64,000 bases of DNA from assembly GCA_964619065.1 (NCBI GenBank), contig CAZUCC010000002.1, positions 129,672-193,671 on the forward strand. Reading direction: 5' to 3'. The notes under the pieces were generated by a model. That model was not told where the DNA came from and searched no databases. It was given only the letters and a program-made list of their open reading frames with translations. A program made the translations under genes and the position numbers. This DNA comes from JANXUC01 sp964619065 (lineage in GTDB: Bacteria > Acidobacteriota > Terriglobia > Terriglobales > Acidobacteriaceae). Positions 9,083-19,218 of the stretch are shown in pieces; within the stretch, counting starts at the first letter, position 1; each line of letters opens with the position of its first letter.

Positions 9083-9124
9083 CTGTCCCGCCGGTTGCTC
9101 AGAGCGTGGGACAGCATTTTTTGC
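9083..9124 (+). terminator. Intrinsic terminator after the secreted beta protein
   Basis: CTGTCCCGC pairs with GCGTGGGACAG (one bulged T) and the stem is followed by GCATTTTTTG. This is a good rho-independent terminator and separates the TonB-receptor unit from the alpha-mannosidase unit. Confidence 0.75.
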
Positions 9125-9153
9125 AAGAATTTCTATTCCCAGGTACCGAGCAC

Positions 9154-9183
9154 AAGACATCCAATCCAAAAAATGTTTAGAAT
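9154..9183 (+). promoter_or_regulatory. Candidate promoter of the alpha-mannosidase operon
   Basis: AAGACA (9154-9159) and TAGAAT (9178-9183) are separated by 18 bp, lying after the terminator and 36 bp before the alpha-mannosidase ATG. The -10 matches consensus in five of six bases. No CG-centred operator is obvious here. Confidence 0.35.
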
Positions 9184-9218
9184 AATCCGCTGGCATTCCA
9201 AAGATTAACGCTTTTCCT

Positions 9219-12200
9219 ATGGCACGCATAAAGCGACTCCTGACGCTCACCCTGTTCTCTGTCCTTTTCCTGGGTACTCTCGGTTTTCCACTCGTAGCAC
9301 CCCAAACCACGGAAACACCCGACCCATACAAACCCGTTCTCGACCGCCTGGATTCGTTCAGCGTTTTGCCCGTGGCGGACTGGCGCTTTCACGCTGACGT
9401 TCCTCATCCCGAAGACCCGTCCCTGGATGATTCCACCTGGGAAGCCGTCAAAACCGACGAGAAATGGTCCACCGGATCTCGCGTCTTCCGCCGCTGGATT
9501 GAAGTTCCCGAAAAGCTCAATGGTTATTCTCTGACCGGTGCCAGCCTGCGGCTCGACCTGACTTTCGACAGCGATGGCCCATTGACGATGACGATCTTTT
9601 CCAATGGAGGACTGGTGTACCACGGGAGCGACTCGTCGCAACAGCCGATTGTGCTGACGCAAAATGCGCAGCCGGGGCAGAGATTCCTGGTGGTGGCACG
9701 GTTGAATGCAGCGGAAGTACCAACGAAAATTTCCGGCAGCCGGTTGCTGATTGAATCGCCGTCCGTCCGTCCCTCACCGAGCCTGATCCGGGAAGAGATT
9801 GTGGCGGCACGCCCGCTGATTGCAGCCTACGCGGAGGGCAAGGCGGAGCGCGAGCAGCAACTCGATGCCGCAGTGAAAGCCATCGATTTTTCGGCGCTCG
9901 ACCACGGTGACCAGGCAGCTTTTGACAACTCGCTGCGCCTGGCTCAAACCAAACTGGAAGTCCTGAAGCCCTGGCTGCAACAGTTCACCATTCGCGCCGT
10001 TGGTAACTCGCACATCGATATGGCTTGGCTGTGGCCATGGACGGAAACCGTCGAGGTTGTGCGCAACACATTTCGCAGCGCGCTCGACTTGACGAGCGAA
10101 TATCCGGACTTCAAATTCACCATGTCTTCGGCTCGCACCTATGAATGGATGGAAGAGAAGTATCCCGACCTGTTCAAGGAGATCGAACAGCGTGTGAAAG
10201 AGGGGCGCTGGGAAGTGATTGGCGGCATGTGGGTTGAGCCCGACCTGAACATGCCAGCGGGAGAGTCACTCACGCGGCAGATTTTGGTGGGGAAACGATA
10301 TTTCCAGAAAAAGTTTGGCAAGGACATCCAGATCGGCTGGAACCCGGATTCGTTCGGATACAACTGGCAGCTCCCTCAGATTTACAAGAAGTCTGGAATT
10401 GATTATTTCGTGACGCAGAAGCTGCTCTGGGCGCACGAATTTACAACCTTCCCCTACAAGCTGTTCTGGTGGGAGGCGCCCGACGGAAGTAAGCTCCTCA
10501 CTTATTTCCCGCACGACTACGCCAGCCCCATCGAGGCTGAAGGCTTGGCGAACGATCTTTCCGTGTGGGCGCCGGCGATATACGGCCCGCAACTGAGCGG
10601 CACCCCGGAAATGATGCACCTTTACGGCGTCGGCGACCACGGGGGCGGACCGACTCGCGCCATGCTGGACAACGCAGCCCGTTTGATGGCCCCCAATGTA
10701 GTTTTCCCCAAGCTCCAATTCAGCACGGCAACAGCATTTTTTGCGGATCTCGACAAGAAATTGCCCACGATGAAGGTGCCGGTCTGGAACGATGAACTCT
10801 ACTTCCAATACCACCGTGGAGTTTTCACGACGCAGGCCGATACCAAGCAGCGCATTCGCCGCACCGAGGAGACACTGCTCAACGCGGAAAAGTTTTCCTC
10901 GCTGGCCTTCCTCTACGGACGCCCCTATCCACAGGAGGACATGGAGCGCTCCTGGAAACGCCTGCTGTTCGACCACTTCCACGACATCATGCCCGGTTCG
11001 GGCATCGCGGTAAATTACCTGGATGCCCAGCGCAATCTTGAGGATGTGCGCCGCACAGGTCGCGAGATCATCAACGGCTCACTGAGTGAAATTGCCGCTC
11101 GTGTGAATACGGTCGGGCAGGGAGTGCCTGTCGTGATTTTCAATTCACTGTCGTGGCCGCGTACCGAAGTGATCGAGACGGAAGTGCAACTCCCAGCGGC
11201 GGCGACGAAAATTCAGGTTGTCGACTCGACAGGCAAGCTCGCTGACTCGCAGCTGCTGTCGATGGACCGTGCGACCCATCGCGCGCACTTCCTGCTGCTG
11301 GCCAGCACGCCCTCTCTGGGTTACAGCACTTACTTTGTACGATCCGCTACCACTGCAGTTGCAAATCATTCGACGGTCAAGGCCACGGCGGACACTCTCG
11401 AGAACGAGTTTGTCAGACTCAAAGTAGATGCTCAAACCGGCTGTATGACCAGCTTGTACGACAAGCGCAGCCGGACGGAAGCGCTCGCCGCGTCTGAAAC
11501 GGATACTGGTGGCCCCAAGGATTCCGTCTGCGGCAATCTGCTGCAAGCGTTCTACGACAAACCGAAAGACTGGGATGCCTGGAACATCGATGCCGATTTC
11601 GAGAAACAGCATTGGGAAATTGACAAAGCCGATGAAGTGAAGCTGGTGGAGAACGGGCCCTTGCGCGCCGTGATCCGTATCAAGCAACACTTCCAGAATT
11701 CAACCTTTGTGCAGGACGTCACGATGTACGCTGGGGTGCCACGCGTCGATGTGAAGATGCAAGCCGACTGGCATGAAAAGCACATTCTGTTGAAGGTCGC
11801 ATTCCCGCTGAGCGCGCACAGTCCGAAAGTTACGTATGAAATCCCGTACGGGTCGATCGAGCGGTCCACCGAGCGCACGACGCCCGCCGAGCAGGGCCAG
11901 TTCGAAGTTCCCGCTCTGCAATGGGCGGATATTTCTAATGCGCAGCATGGTTTCAGCCTGCTCAACGACAGTAAGTATGGATACGACGCAAAAGGGAATG
12001 TGCTACGGCTGTCGTTGCTGCGTTCGCCGGAATGGCCTGACCCGCACGCTGATGAAGGCCATCACGAGTTCATCTATTCTCTGTATCCCCACGGCGGCTC
12101 TTGGCGCGACGCGCAAACGGTTCGCCGCGGGTACGAACTGAATTACGGCTTGTTTACGATGCAGGCGGCGAACCATCAGGGATCCCTCGCGCCTCAGCAT

Positions 12201-12476
12201 TCCTTCCTGCAAGTGCAATCGGAGAATGTCGTGGTCACTGCGGTGAAAAGGGCAGAGGATGACAATGCGCTGATCGTTCGCTTCTATGAGTGGGCTGGCA
12301 AAGATGGCGACGTCAAGCTCCAGCTTCCTCCGGGAGCGCAGACAGCATCTGAGACCAATCTAATGGAGAAGCCGGCAGGAAATCTCTCTCTATCAAACGG
12401 CGCGGTGAGCGTTCCAACCAAGCCCTACGAGATTAAGACAGTGAAAATACAATTTGCGCCCGCGGCTTCACTATGA
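9219..12476 (+). CDS. GH38-family alpha-mannosidase, secreted
   Basis: 1085 residues with an N-terminal signal-type hydrophobic segment. GH38 enzymes are zinc-dependent retaining alpha-mannosidases. The zinc-binding block GNSHIDMAWLWPW lies near residues 262-274, and the nucleophile Asp is in WNPDSFGYNWQLPQI (about 372-386). These are followed by the three-helix middle domain (RRTEETLLNAE, then FDHFHDIMPGS with another conserved His) and C-terminal beta-sandwich domains. An N-terminal extension of about 200 residues is beta-rich, perhaps a carbohydrate-binding module. The stop overlaps the next ATG (ATGA at 12473-12476), coupling it to a sugar permease. The likely role is trimming alpha-mannosides in the periplasm. 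Confidence 0.92.
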   Translation: MARIKRLLTLTLFSVLFLGTLGFPLVAPQTTETPDPYKPVLDRLDSFSVLPVADWRFHADVPHPEDPSLDDSTWEAVKTDEKWSTGSRVFRRWIEVPEKLNGYSLTGASLRLDLTFDSDGPLTMTIFSNGGLVYHGSDSSQQPIVLTQNAQPGQRFLVVARLNAAEVPTKISGSRLLIESPSVRPSPSLIREEIVAARPLIAAYAEGKAEREQQLDAAVKAIDFSALDHGDQAAFDNSLRLAQTKLEVLKPWLQQFTIRAVGNSHIDMAWLWPWTETVEVVRNTFRSALDLTSEYPDFKFTMSSARTYEWMEEKYPDLFKEIEQRVKEGRWEVIGGMWVEPDLNMPAGESLTRQILVGKRYFQKKFGKDIQIGWNPDSFGYNWQLPQIYKKSGIDYFVTQKLLWAHEFTTFPYKLFWWEAPDGSKLLTYFPHDYASPIEAEGLANDLSVWAPAIYGPQLSGTPEMMHLYGVGDHGGGPTRAMLDNAARLMAPNVVFPKLQFSTATAFFADLDKKLPTMKVPVWNDELYFQYHRGVFTTQADTKQRIRRTEETLLNAEKFSSLAFLYGRPYPQEDMERSWKRLLFDHFHDIMPGSGIAVNYLDAQRNLEDVRRTGREIINGSLSEIAARVNTVGQGVPVVIFNSLSWPRTEVIETEVQLPAAATKIQVVDSTGKLADSQLLSMDRATHRAHFLLLASTPSLGYSTYFVRSATTAVANHSTVKATADTLENEFVRLKVDAQTGCMTSLYDKRSRTEALAASETDTGGPKDSVCGNLLQAFYDKPKDWDAWNIDADFEKQHWEIDKADEVKLVENGPLRAVIRIKQHFQNSTFVQDVTMYAGVPRVDVKMQADWHEKHILLKVAFPLSAHSPKVTYEIPYGSIERSTERTTPAEQGQFEVPALQWADISNAQHGFSLLNDSKYGYDAKGNVLRLSLLRSPEWPDPHADEGHHEFIYSLYPHGGSWRDAQTVRRGYELNYGLFTMQAANHQGSLAPQHSFLQVQSENVVVTAVKRAEDDNALIVRFYEWAGKDGDVKLQLPPGAQTASETNLMEKPAGNLSLSNGAVSVPTKPYEIKTVKIQFAPAASL

Positions 12477-13798
12477 ATAAACACAAGCTGCTGGGCTGGT
12501 CGTTGACCGTCGCTTTGAGCGGATTCCTGTTTGGTCTGGATACAGCCGTCATTTCCGGGGCGGAACAGACCATACAAAATCTTTGGCATTTGACCGATAA
12601 AATGCATGGCCTGGCGATATCCATTGCACTGTATGGAACCGTCATCGGAGCCATGTCAGGAGGGGTCTTCGCCGACAAACTCGGACGGAAGAAGAGCCTG
12701 TTTTGGATTGGCTCTTTATTTTTGGTTTCTTCTCTGGGCTCCGCTCTGTCACAGAATGTGTATGTGTTCATGGTTTTCCGCTTGATGGGTGGGCTCTGCA
12801 TTGGCGCATCTTCGGTGGTCTCACCACTCTACATTTCCGAAATTGCCCCGGCAGCCCGAAGAGGCTTGCTGGTGGCTTTGTTTCAGTTCAACATTGTTTT
12901 TGGAATCCTGATCGCTTACGTATCCAATTATCTTCTGCAAAGCTCAAATAGCCCTGATGCCTGGCGCTGGATGCTCGGCGTTGTCGCAATTCCGTCTTTG
13001 ATTTTCACTCTGCTCACGCTGCTGATTTCAGAGAGCCCTCGCTGGTTGGCGTTACATCGCGGCAACGTTGCGGACGCGCTTGCAGTTCTCAAAGAAATCG
13101 AACCGGCTGAAGCGGACGCGACTCTTGCTTCGATTCTCGCATCGCGCGATCGAGCTCTGGCAAGCCCCAGCAAGGCGTTCTTTTCCGCGCACTACAGCTG
13201 GCCGATTCTTTTGGCGTTTTTGTTGGCGTTCTTCAATCAACTATCGGGGATCAACGCCATCATTTACTATGCGCCTCGTGTTTTCGCCATGACCGGGTTG
13301 AGCCAGTCGAGTGCGTTGCTTTCCACAGCAGGCATCGGCTTAGTCAATCTGATCTTTACGATGCTCGGACTGACTCTGATTGACCGCTTTGGGCGCAGAG
13401 TGCTGATGTATATCGGTTCCTTCGGCTACATCGTTTCCTTGAGTCTTATGGCGTTGGCTTTTTACCGCAATTCGTTCGCGGGCATGACAATTTTTGTATT
13501 TGTCTTCATCGCTTCCCACGCGGTGGGGCAGGGAGCGGTGATCTGGGTATTCATTGGGGAAATCTTTCCCAACGAGGTGCGCGCAGCAGGACAGTCCTTG
13601 GGCTGCTTCACGCATTGGATGTTCGCCGCCATCATTACGAATGTATTTCCCTACATGGCTGGCCGTTTTGGAGGTGCTCCCATCTTTGCGTTTTTCTCCG
13701 TCATGATGGTGTTCCAGCTCTTGTATGTGTCGTTCATGATGCCGGAAACCAAAGGTGTGTCGCTGGAAGACCTGCAGAGGAGCCTGACTTCCGCCTAG
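12473..13798 (+). CDS. MFS sugar porter
   Basis: 441 residues with 12 predicted membrane helices. Sugar-porter signatures are clear: GFLFGLDTAVISGAE in helix 1, DKLGRKK after helix 2, ESPRWLALHRG before the central loop, NAIIYYAPRVF in helix 7, DRFGRRVLM and the C-terminal PETKGVSLEDL. These proteins import hexoses or pentoses by proton symport. The start overlaps the alpha-mannosidase stop by four bases, so it probably imports the mannose released. The GH2 gene follows after 21 bp in the same operon. Confidence 0.93.
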   Translation: MNKHKLLGWSLTVALSGFLFGLDTAVISGAEQTIQNLWHLTDKMHGLAISIALYGTVIGAMSGGVFADKLGRKKSLFWIGSLFLVSSLGSALSQNVYVFMVFRLMGGLCIGASSVVSPLYISEIAPAARRGLLVALFQFNIVFGILIAYVSNYLLQSSNSPDAWRWMLGVVAIPSLIFTLLTLLISESPRWLALHRGNVADALAVLKEIEPAEADATLASILASRDRALASPSKAFFSAHYSWPILLAFLLAFFNQLSGINAIIYYAPRVFAMTGLSQSSALLSTAGIGLVNLIFTMLGLTLIDRFGRRVLMYIGSFGYIVSLSLMALAFYRNSFAGMTIFVFVFIASHAVGQGAVIWVFIGEIFPNEVRAAGQSLGCFTHWMFAAIITNVFPYMAGRFGGAPIFAFFSVMMVFQLLYVSFMMPETKGVSLEDLQRSLTSA

Positions 13799-13819
13799 CT
13801 TTACGTGTCATACGATTCT

Positions 13820-16150
13820 ATGGACCGACGAGACTTCTTAAGAACCACAGGTACCGTACTTGCGGGTGCCACGCTTGCACCGAACGCGTTTGCGGATACT
13901 CCTGCCGGATCGGAGGCTCACACTTCCAGCGGCCGTTTGATTTTTCCGATCAATCGAAACTGGCGCTACAGCCGCATTCGCATGGATGGTGCGCTCGACA
14001 GGGATTTTGACGATTCAGGATTTGAGCGCGTCGCGATTCCCCATACCAATATTCGTCTGCCCTGGCACGGCTTTGACGAAAAGACCTACCAATTTGTTTC
14101 CATCTATCGCCGGCGTTTCAAGCTTCCGTCTGACAGCAAAGGAAAGCACATCTTCGTTGATTTTGAAGGCGTCATGACCGCTTCCGCCGTGTGGATCAAT
14201 GGCCGAAAACTAGGCGAATACAAGGGTGGATACACTCCTTTTTCTTTCGACCTTACGCCGGGCATCGATTTTGACGGCGAGAATGTGCTCGCGATTGAAG
14301 TTGATTCCCGTGAGCGACAGGACATTCCACCTTTCGGCGATCAGATTGACTATCTTACGTTCGGGGGTATATACCGTGAAGTCTCCCTCCGGGCCGTTTC
14401 CTCCACCTTTATCGAGAACATCTATGCCAAGCCGAAAGACGTGCTCTCGGCGCATCCCAGCCTTGAGGTCGACTGCTACCTCCAGCACTTGGAGCCGTTG
14501 CGCGAAAGACTTACCTTGGAAGTTGAGCTTCGAGACGGCTCCAATGTGTTGGCGAAAGTGACGCAACCAGTTCCGCTCAGCCAGTCCTTTGGTCCTGAGT
14601 CAGCTGCACAGATACTTCGTCTCGAAAATTTAACCGGAATTCAACTCTGGGACCTCGATCATCCAAATCTTTACTCCGTGCATGTCCGCTTGCTGCGCGG
14701 AACACAGGTCATCGATCAAGATTCCCGCACCATCGGCTTTCGTGAAGCCCAATTCACGGACCACGGTTTTGAACTCAACGGCAAGGTTATCAAGCTCCGC
14801 GGACTCGACCGTCATCAAACCTTTCCGTTTGTAGGGCAGGCAATGCCGGGCCGCGTTCAGCGCCGCGATGCTGAGATCTTGCGGAAGAAGCTCAAGTGCA
14901 ATATCGTCCGTACTTCGCATTATCCTCAGTCCCGCCATTTTCTGGATGCTTGTGACGAGTTCGGCTTGCTCGTCCTCGAAGAGATCCCGGGCTGGCAGCA
15001 TATCGGCGACCAGTCCTGGAAAGAAATTGCCATCGACAACGTCCGCCGCATGGTCCGTCGCGACTGGAACCATCCCTCGATCATCCTGTGGGGCGTGCGC
15101 ATCAACGAGTCCAGCGACGACCATGACTTTTACACGCGGACCAATGCCATGGCTCACACCCTTGATCCGATTCGTCAGACTGGGGGCATTCGCGCCTTTC
15201 AGGGGTCGGAATTTCTCCGAGATGTGTTCACGCTGAACGACTTCGGTTTCCCGTTAAAGCCGCCCAATCATCCGCGCTACCTGAATACGGAATTTGTGGG
15301 TCACACCTATAACACTAAAACCATCGACAATGCCGACCGGCTCATCGAGCACACAGTGCGCCACGCCCGCGTCCATGACCAGCTCGCATCGAATCCCCAA
15401 TACGCTGGTGGCATCGCCTGGTGCGCCTTCGACTACGCCACGCACGCAGACTTCGGATCAGGCGACCGCATCTGTTACCACGGCGTCACCGACATTTTCC
15501 GTGAACCCAAGCCCGCCTCCGGCTTCTACAGGTCGCAGTGCGATCCTGCGGATGAAGTTGTCCTGGAGCTTGCATTCCACTGGGCGCCCAGCGACGAGGC
15601 TGGAGGACTTTCGAAAGGGATGATCTGCTCAAATTGCGACCATATTAAGATATATGTTCGTGACAGGCTGGTCATGGAAGTTGATCCCGACCGCATCACT
15701 TACCCTCACCTTCGTTATGCGCCCTTTGCGGTAGACTTTGGCGAAGTCCTGGATAACGGCTGGGGTGACTTGCGCTTGGAGGGCTACATCCAAGGTAAGC
15801 GAGTAATAGAAAAGAAATATTCAGGAAATGGGGTCGATCAGAAATTCTTACTTGTGGCCGATGATACTCGGCTCGTTGCCGATGGTGCGGATACGATTCG
15901 TGTCGTCCTTCGTGTCACGGATGAGTTCGGGAATGTCCGTCCCTTTGCGAACGATGCCATCATTCTGGAGCTAGAGGGTCCAGGAGAAATGATTGGCGAC
16001 AATCCGTTTGTACTTGTGGGTGGCACTGGAGCCATCTGGATTAGGGCCAAGGAGCAAACCGGGCAACTCCGGCTAAAGGCAAGCCATCCCAGGTTAGGAA
16101 CACAGCAAGTGGATTTCGAAATCGTCACGACTCCGCCAGAATCCGTCTAA
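13820..16150 (+). CDS. GH2-family glycosidase (beta-galactosidase/beta-mannosidase type) with Tat signal
   Basis: 776 residues if started at the ATG at 13820, which places the twin-arginine motif DRRDFLRTTG at the very N-terminus; a GTG five codons earlier is possible, and neither has a strong ribosome-binding site. After the Tat signal come the GH2 sugar-binding jelly-roll (about 40-190), the immunoglobulin-like domain (about 200-300) and the TIM barrel with the acid/base Glu in WGVRINESSDD (about 430) and the nucleophile Glu in YLNTEFVGH (about 490). The C-terminal part carries beta-sandwich domains including GDNPFVLVGGTGAIWIR. Substrate specificity is not readable. It shares the operon with GH38, so a mannan- or N-glycan-like substrate is plausible. 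Confidence 0.9.
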   Translation: MDRRDFLRTTGTVLAGATLAPNAFADTPAGSEAHTSSGRLIFPINRNWRYSRIRMDGALDRDFDDSGFERVAIPHTNIRLPWHGFDEKTYQFVSIYRRRFKLPSDSKGKHIFVDFEGVMTASAVWINGRKLGEYKGGYTPFSFDLTPGIDFDGENVLAIEVDSRERQDIPPFGDQIDYLTFGGIYREVSLRAVSSTFIENIYAKPKDVLSAHPSLEVDCYLQHLEPLRERLTLEVELRDGSNVLAKVTQPVPLSQSFGPESAAQILRLENLTGIQLWDLDHPNLYSVHVRLLRGTQVIDQDSRTIGFREAQFTDHGFELNGKVIKLRGLDRHQTFPFVGQAMPGRVQRRDAEILRKKLKCNIVRTSHYPQSRHFLDACDEFGLLVLEEIPGWQHIGDQSWKEIAIDNVRRMVRRDWNHPSIILWGVRINESSDDHDFYTRTNAMAHTLDPIRQTGGIRAFQGSEFLRDVFTLNDFGFPLKPPNHPRYLNTEFVGHTYNTKTIDNADRLIEHTVRHARVHDQLASNPQYAGGIAWCAFDYATHADFGSGDRICYHGVTDIFREPKPASGFYRSQCDPADEVVLELAFHWAPSDEAGGLSKGMICSNCDHIKIYVRDRLVMEVDPDRITYPHLRYAPFAVDFGEVLDNGWGDLRLEGYIQGKRVIEKKYSGNGVDQKFLLVADDTRLVADGADTIRVVLRVTDEFGNVRPFANDAIILELEGPGEMIGDNPFVLVGGTGAIWIRAKEQTGQLRLKASHPRLGTQQVDFEIVTTPPESV

Positions 16151-16161
16151 CGATTGCGTGA

Positions 16162-16181
16162 GGACGGCAGTTCAGCCGTCC
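16162..16181. terminator. Stem-loop between convergent genes
   Basis: GGACGGC and GCCGTCC form a perfect 7-bp stem with an AGTTCA loop in the 76-bp gap between the GH2 gene and the oppositely oriented TPR gene. A convergent position supports a bidirectional terminator role, although T-runs are short. Confidence 0.45.
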
Positions 16182-16226
16182 AAGGTGAGCAAAAATTGCG
16201 CCGATCCGTCTGCATCCAGTGGCCCC

Positions 16227-17876
16227 TCATGGTTTGTCCTCCTCAGGCGGAGTTTCTTCCTTTACGATTCGCAGGCGATGCCGGTCCGGCGTCTTCTTGC
16301 CTTCTTCTTCATTCAACTGATTCAGATTTGCCAGCATCGCGCTGGCCAACTCCGGTTTTCCTTTGCGCCGGTAGGCGATCACCAGCTGCAGATAGACAGC
16401 GGTATTCTTCGAATTGATTGTCCGCGCTTGTTCCAAATGTCGCAGCGCGTCATCCACCCGGTTCTCTTTGAGGTAGACCTTTGCCAACTCGACCTGTGTA
16501 TCGCAAGATTTTACGTCGAGTTCCAAGGATTTTTCCAGCGCCGCCTTTGCTTCTGCAAATTCCGGAACGCCGGGCATGGCTCCGGAGTTCAGTAAGGCCT
16601 TGCCCAAGAGATATTGCAGCATCGGGTCCCTAGGCTTTTCTGCCACGCGCTGGCGCAACGACGCAATCGCTTTAACAGGATCCCCGGCTTCCATGTAGCT
16701 GACGCTCAACGCGGCATAACTCAGATTTTTCTCAGGTGCGAGGCGGCCAGCGAGTTGAAAGTCTTTTTCCGCTAACTCGAATTGTCCAGTCAGCGCATAC
16801 ATTACACCTCTCTGAAAAATCAACCGGTCCGATTGCGGATGGTAGTGCAGTCCTGTTTGGAGAACCTGCATCCCTATATCGTAGGCCTCGTACTTTGTGC
16901 AGAGCGCGGTGAGGTTCACAAAGTTGTTCTCGTCCTCCGGCGCGAGCTGCGTAGCCGCCCGCAGCGTGTCAATCGCTTCTTGCGTTTGATGGTTGCCCTC
17001 ATATGCCTCCGCCAACAGAGCATGTAGCTCTGTCCTATTGGGCACCTGGTCAATGAGTTTACGGAGGACTTCAATGGCGAGAAGGAACTGTTTCGTTTCT
17101 ACATAGCAGATCGCAAGATTAAATCCTGCATTGTAAGATTCCGGAACTCCGCCGCCTGCGTTCCTGAAGAAAGGAACAGCTTCCTGGAACAGTTCGTGCT
17201 GCGCTAATACAAGACCCAGACGAAACTGCCATTGCGGAGCAATTTTGCTCGGCTCCAACTGTTCCAGAACTTCTCGTGCCTTCTGCGTCTCTTCAAGCTG
17301 GAGATCGCTTTCGATCAACTCGGAGGCGACACTTGGGTCTTGGACCAACGCTCCCGTCTTCGCCAAATGTTCAGCTGCCCCACGATAATCCCGCCGGGAA
17401 TAGGCGATCTTGCCCAGATAGGCATGGAGCACGGGATCATTCGGCGCCAACTTCAGCGCTGCTTCAAAATGGCGAAGCGCGTATGTGGCCTCGTTCAGTG
17501 CCAGCTCATTGATTGCCAGATTCTTGAGTGCGGGGACAAAGTTCGGTTGAACTTGAAGAGCTTTTTGATACTCCTGATTTGCCGCCGGCAGTTCTCCCTT
17601 GCCAGTCAGCGCAATGCCAAGGAGATTGTGTGTCTGCACATTGTGAGGATTGTGAACCAGAGATCGTGTGAGTAAAGCAATGCCCCGATCCAACTGACCT
17701 TGTCGTATCAGTGTCTCCGCCTGAGTATTCGCGGCAAGATTCGGAGAGTTTGCACTCGGAGTCGCGGGAGCGACCACAGGCAAAAGCAACGGCCAGAGGG
17801 TCGCAACTGTCGTGACAACTGAGCGAAGCTGTCTGATGCCCCGGACGCCTTCGTGGTTGGTAAGTGAACGAAACAT
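16227..17876 (-). CDS. TPR-repeat protein with signal peptide
   Basis: 549 residues. A hydrophobic signal-like stretch at about residues 20-40 is followed by some twelve to fourteen tetratricopeptide repeats (for example NLLGIALTGKGELPAANQEYQKAL, shown in pieces through the chain), ending in a charged tail. TPR proteins are scaffolds, so no enzymatic role is implied. It lies 59 bp downstream of the LacI regulator on the same strand and is probably co-transcribed. In Acidobacteriota such TPR proteins are often found near CRTAC1/ASPIC-UnbV proteins, one of which lies at 25886. Its link to glycan use is by context only. Confidence 0.85.
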   Translation of the reverse strand: MFRSLTNHEGVRGIRQLRSVVTTVATLWPLLLPVVAPATPSANSPNLAANTQAETLIRQGQLDRGIALLTRSLVHNPHNVQTHNLLGIALTGKGELPAANQEYQKALQVQPNFVPALKNLAINELALNEATYALRHFEAALKLAPNDPVLHAYLGKIAYSRRDYRGAAEHLAKTGALVQDPSVASELIESDLQLEETQKAREVLEQLEPSKIAPQWQFRLGLVLAQHELFQEAVPFFRNAGGGVPESYNAGFNLAICYVETKQFLLAIEVLRKLIDQVPNRTELHALLAEAYEGNHQTQEAIDTLRAATQLAPEDENNFVNLTALCTKYEAYDIGMQVLQTGLHYHPQSDRLIFQRGVMYALTGQFELAEKDFQLAGRLAPEKNLSYAALSVSYMEAGDPVKAIASLRQRVAEKPRDPMLQYLLGKALLNSGAMPGVPEFAEAKAALEKSLELDVKSCDTQVELAKVYLKENRVDDALRHLEQARTINSKNTAVYLQLVIAYRRKGKPELASAMLANLNQLNEEEGKKTPDRHRLRIVKEETPPEEDKP

Positions 17877-17935
17877 GCTCTTAGAGTTGATCGTATCGCA
17901 GAACTGCCACGGAAGCCCTCGTCCTTGCCAAAGTT

Positions 17936-18991
17936 CTATTTACGCTGGCGGCTCCGCGTTGATGAGGTCTTTGTCGCGATGCGTAGCCCGGACTTTCGTG
18001 CCGGAGCGGTCGACTTTCGTACGACCAACTTCGTTCCAAGATAATAGTCAGCGCCCTTTCGCCGCTTCAGCTTCAGCAGTTTGTCCAGCGCTTCAAATGC
18101 AATGGTCCCCAGTTGTTCTCGGGGAACGCTGATGGTGGTCAGCGGCGGGCGAGCGAGGAAAGCAAAGGAGATATCATCGATACCTACCACGGAGACGTCC
18201 TCGGGAACCCGGACCCCGGCCTCTTCGAGCGCATTCATGGCTCCCATGGCAATAATGTCGCTCCCGCAGAAAATGACTGTGGGGATCTCCGGCTGAGAAA
18301 GAACTTCACGCACGGCCGAAGCTCCAGCGTCCACGCGATAGTTGCAGTCGATGACGGGAAGGGGACTCAGCTTTCGTTCGTTCAATCCGTCGACCAGCGC
18401 GTGCTTAATGGTGATTGCAGTGTGATTGTCACCAGGCCCGGCGATGACAGCGGCCCGTCGATGACCGAGCGAGACCACGTGTTCAATGGCCTGGGAAATT
18501 CCACTCTGGTAGTCAATGGCGATATTGCTGATTAGCGTCTCAGCGGGACCGAGATTACAAAAAACAAGTCCAATTCCTGCGGAAGTGAGTTCGGAAGTCA
18601 CTTTCCGGTCGACGGATGAAGTCATAATCGCGACCCCGCGAACATCGCTTTCAATCAGCTTTCGCATGATCGATTCCGTGCGGGCTCGATGGTACTCGGT
18701 GTTCCGGAGCAGGACGTCGAATCCCCGGTCCCAGGCCGCAGTCTGGAAGCCGCGAATGATTTCTGGAAAATACGGATTTGCGATTTCGGAAATTACAAGC
18801 CCGAACAAATCGCTTTGACCCGTCGCCAACCGTTGCGCATGAACGTTCTTGAAATAGTTGAGCTGACCAACCACCTCGAGGACGCGCCGCTCGGTCTCGG
18901 GTGAAATGTATTGGGTTTTGTTGAGGACGCGCGAAACAGTAGCCGGAGAAACACCAGCTCGCTTAGCCACCTCCCGCATGGTGTGGCTCAT
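17936..18991 (-). CDS. LacI-family transcriptional regulator
   Basis: 351 residues, the normal family length. The N-terminal HTH reads MREVAKRAGVSPATVSRVLN (residues 5-24) followed by the hinge region; the periplasmic-binding-protein-like sensor spans about 60-335, and a basic Ser/Arg-rich tail ends the protein. It starts at an ATG behind AAGGAG. The family binds CG-centred palindromes and releases them on sugar binding. It is divergent from the SIS gene across a 309-bp region containing two such sites (19258-19282), which makes that unit its most likely target. The different palindrome at 3770 may belong to it or to another LacI protein. Confidence 0.93.
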   Translation of the reverse strand: MSHTMREVAKRAGVSPATVSRVLNKTQYISPETERRVLEVVGQLNYFKNVHAQRLATGQSDLFGLVISEIANPYFPEIIRGFQTAAWDRGFDVLLRNTEYHRARTESIMRKLIESDVRGVAIMTSSVDRKVTSELTSAGIGLVFCNLGPAETLISNIAIDYQSGISQAIEHVVSLGHRRAAVIAGPGDNHTAITIKHALVDGLNERKLSPLPVIDCNYRVDAGASAVREVLSQPEIPTVIFCGSDIIAMGAMNALEEAGVRVPEDVSVVGIDDISFAFLARPPLTTISVPREQLGTIAFEALDKLLKLKRRKGADYYLGTKLVVRKSTAPARKSGLRIATKTSSTRSRQRK

Positions 18992-19218
18992 CGTTTCTCC
19001 TTTGCGTGGAGGAGGACTTCCTCAGTTTGAAAAGGGCGGGAATCGGTCATGCGTGAATCGAACCTGGGGATGCCTTGGGAGGACACGCGGCTCGCGCATG
19101 CTGGGAAAGGGCTTTCCGAAACCGATTAGCATCCACCGCTTGAAACTATCATGCTTTACCAGCAAAGGCCACAAGGAGGACATGGTTTGTGATGCGGCCG
19201 GCACACATGGGAAAAGGC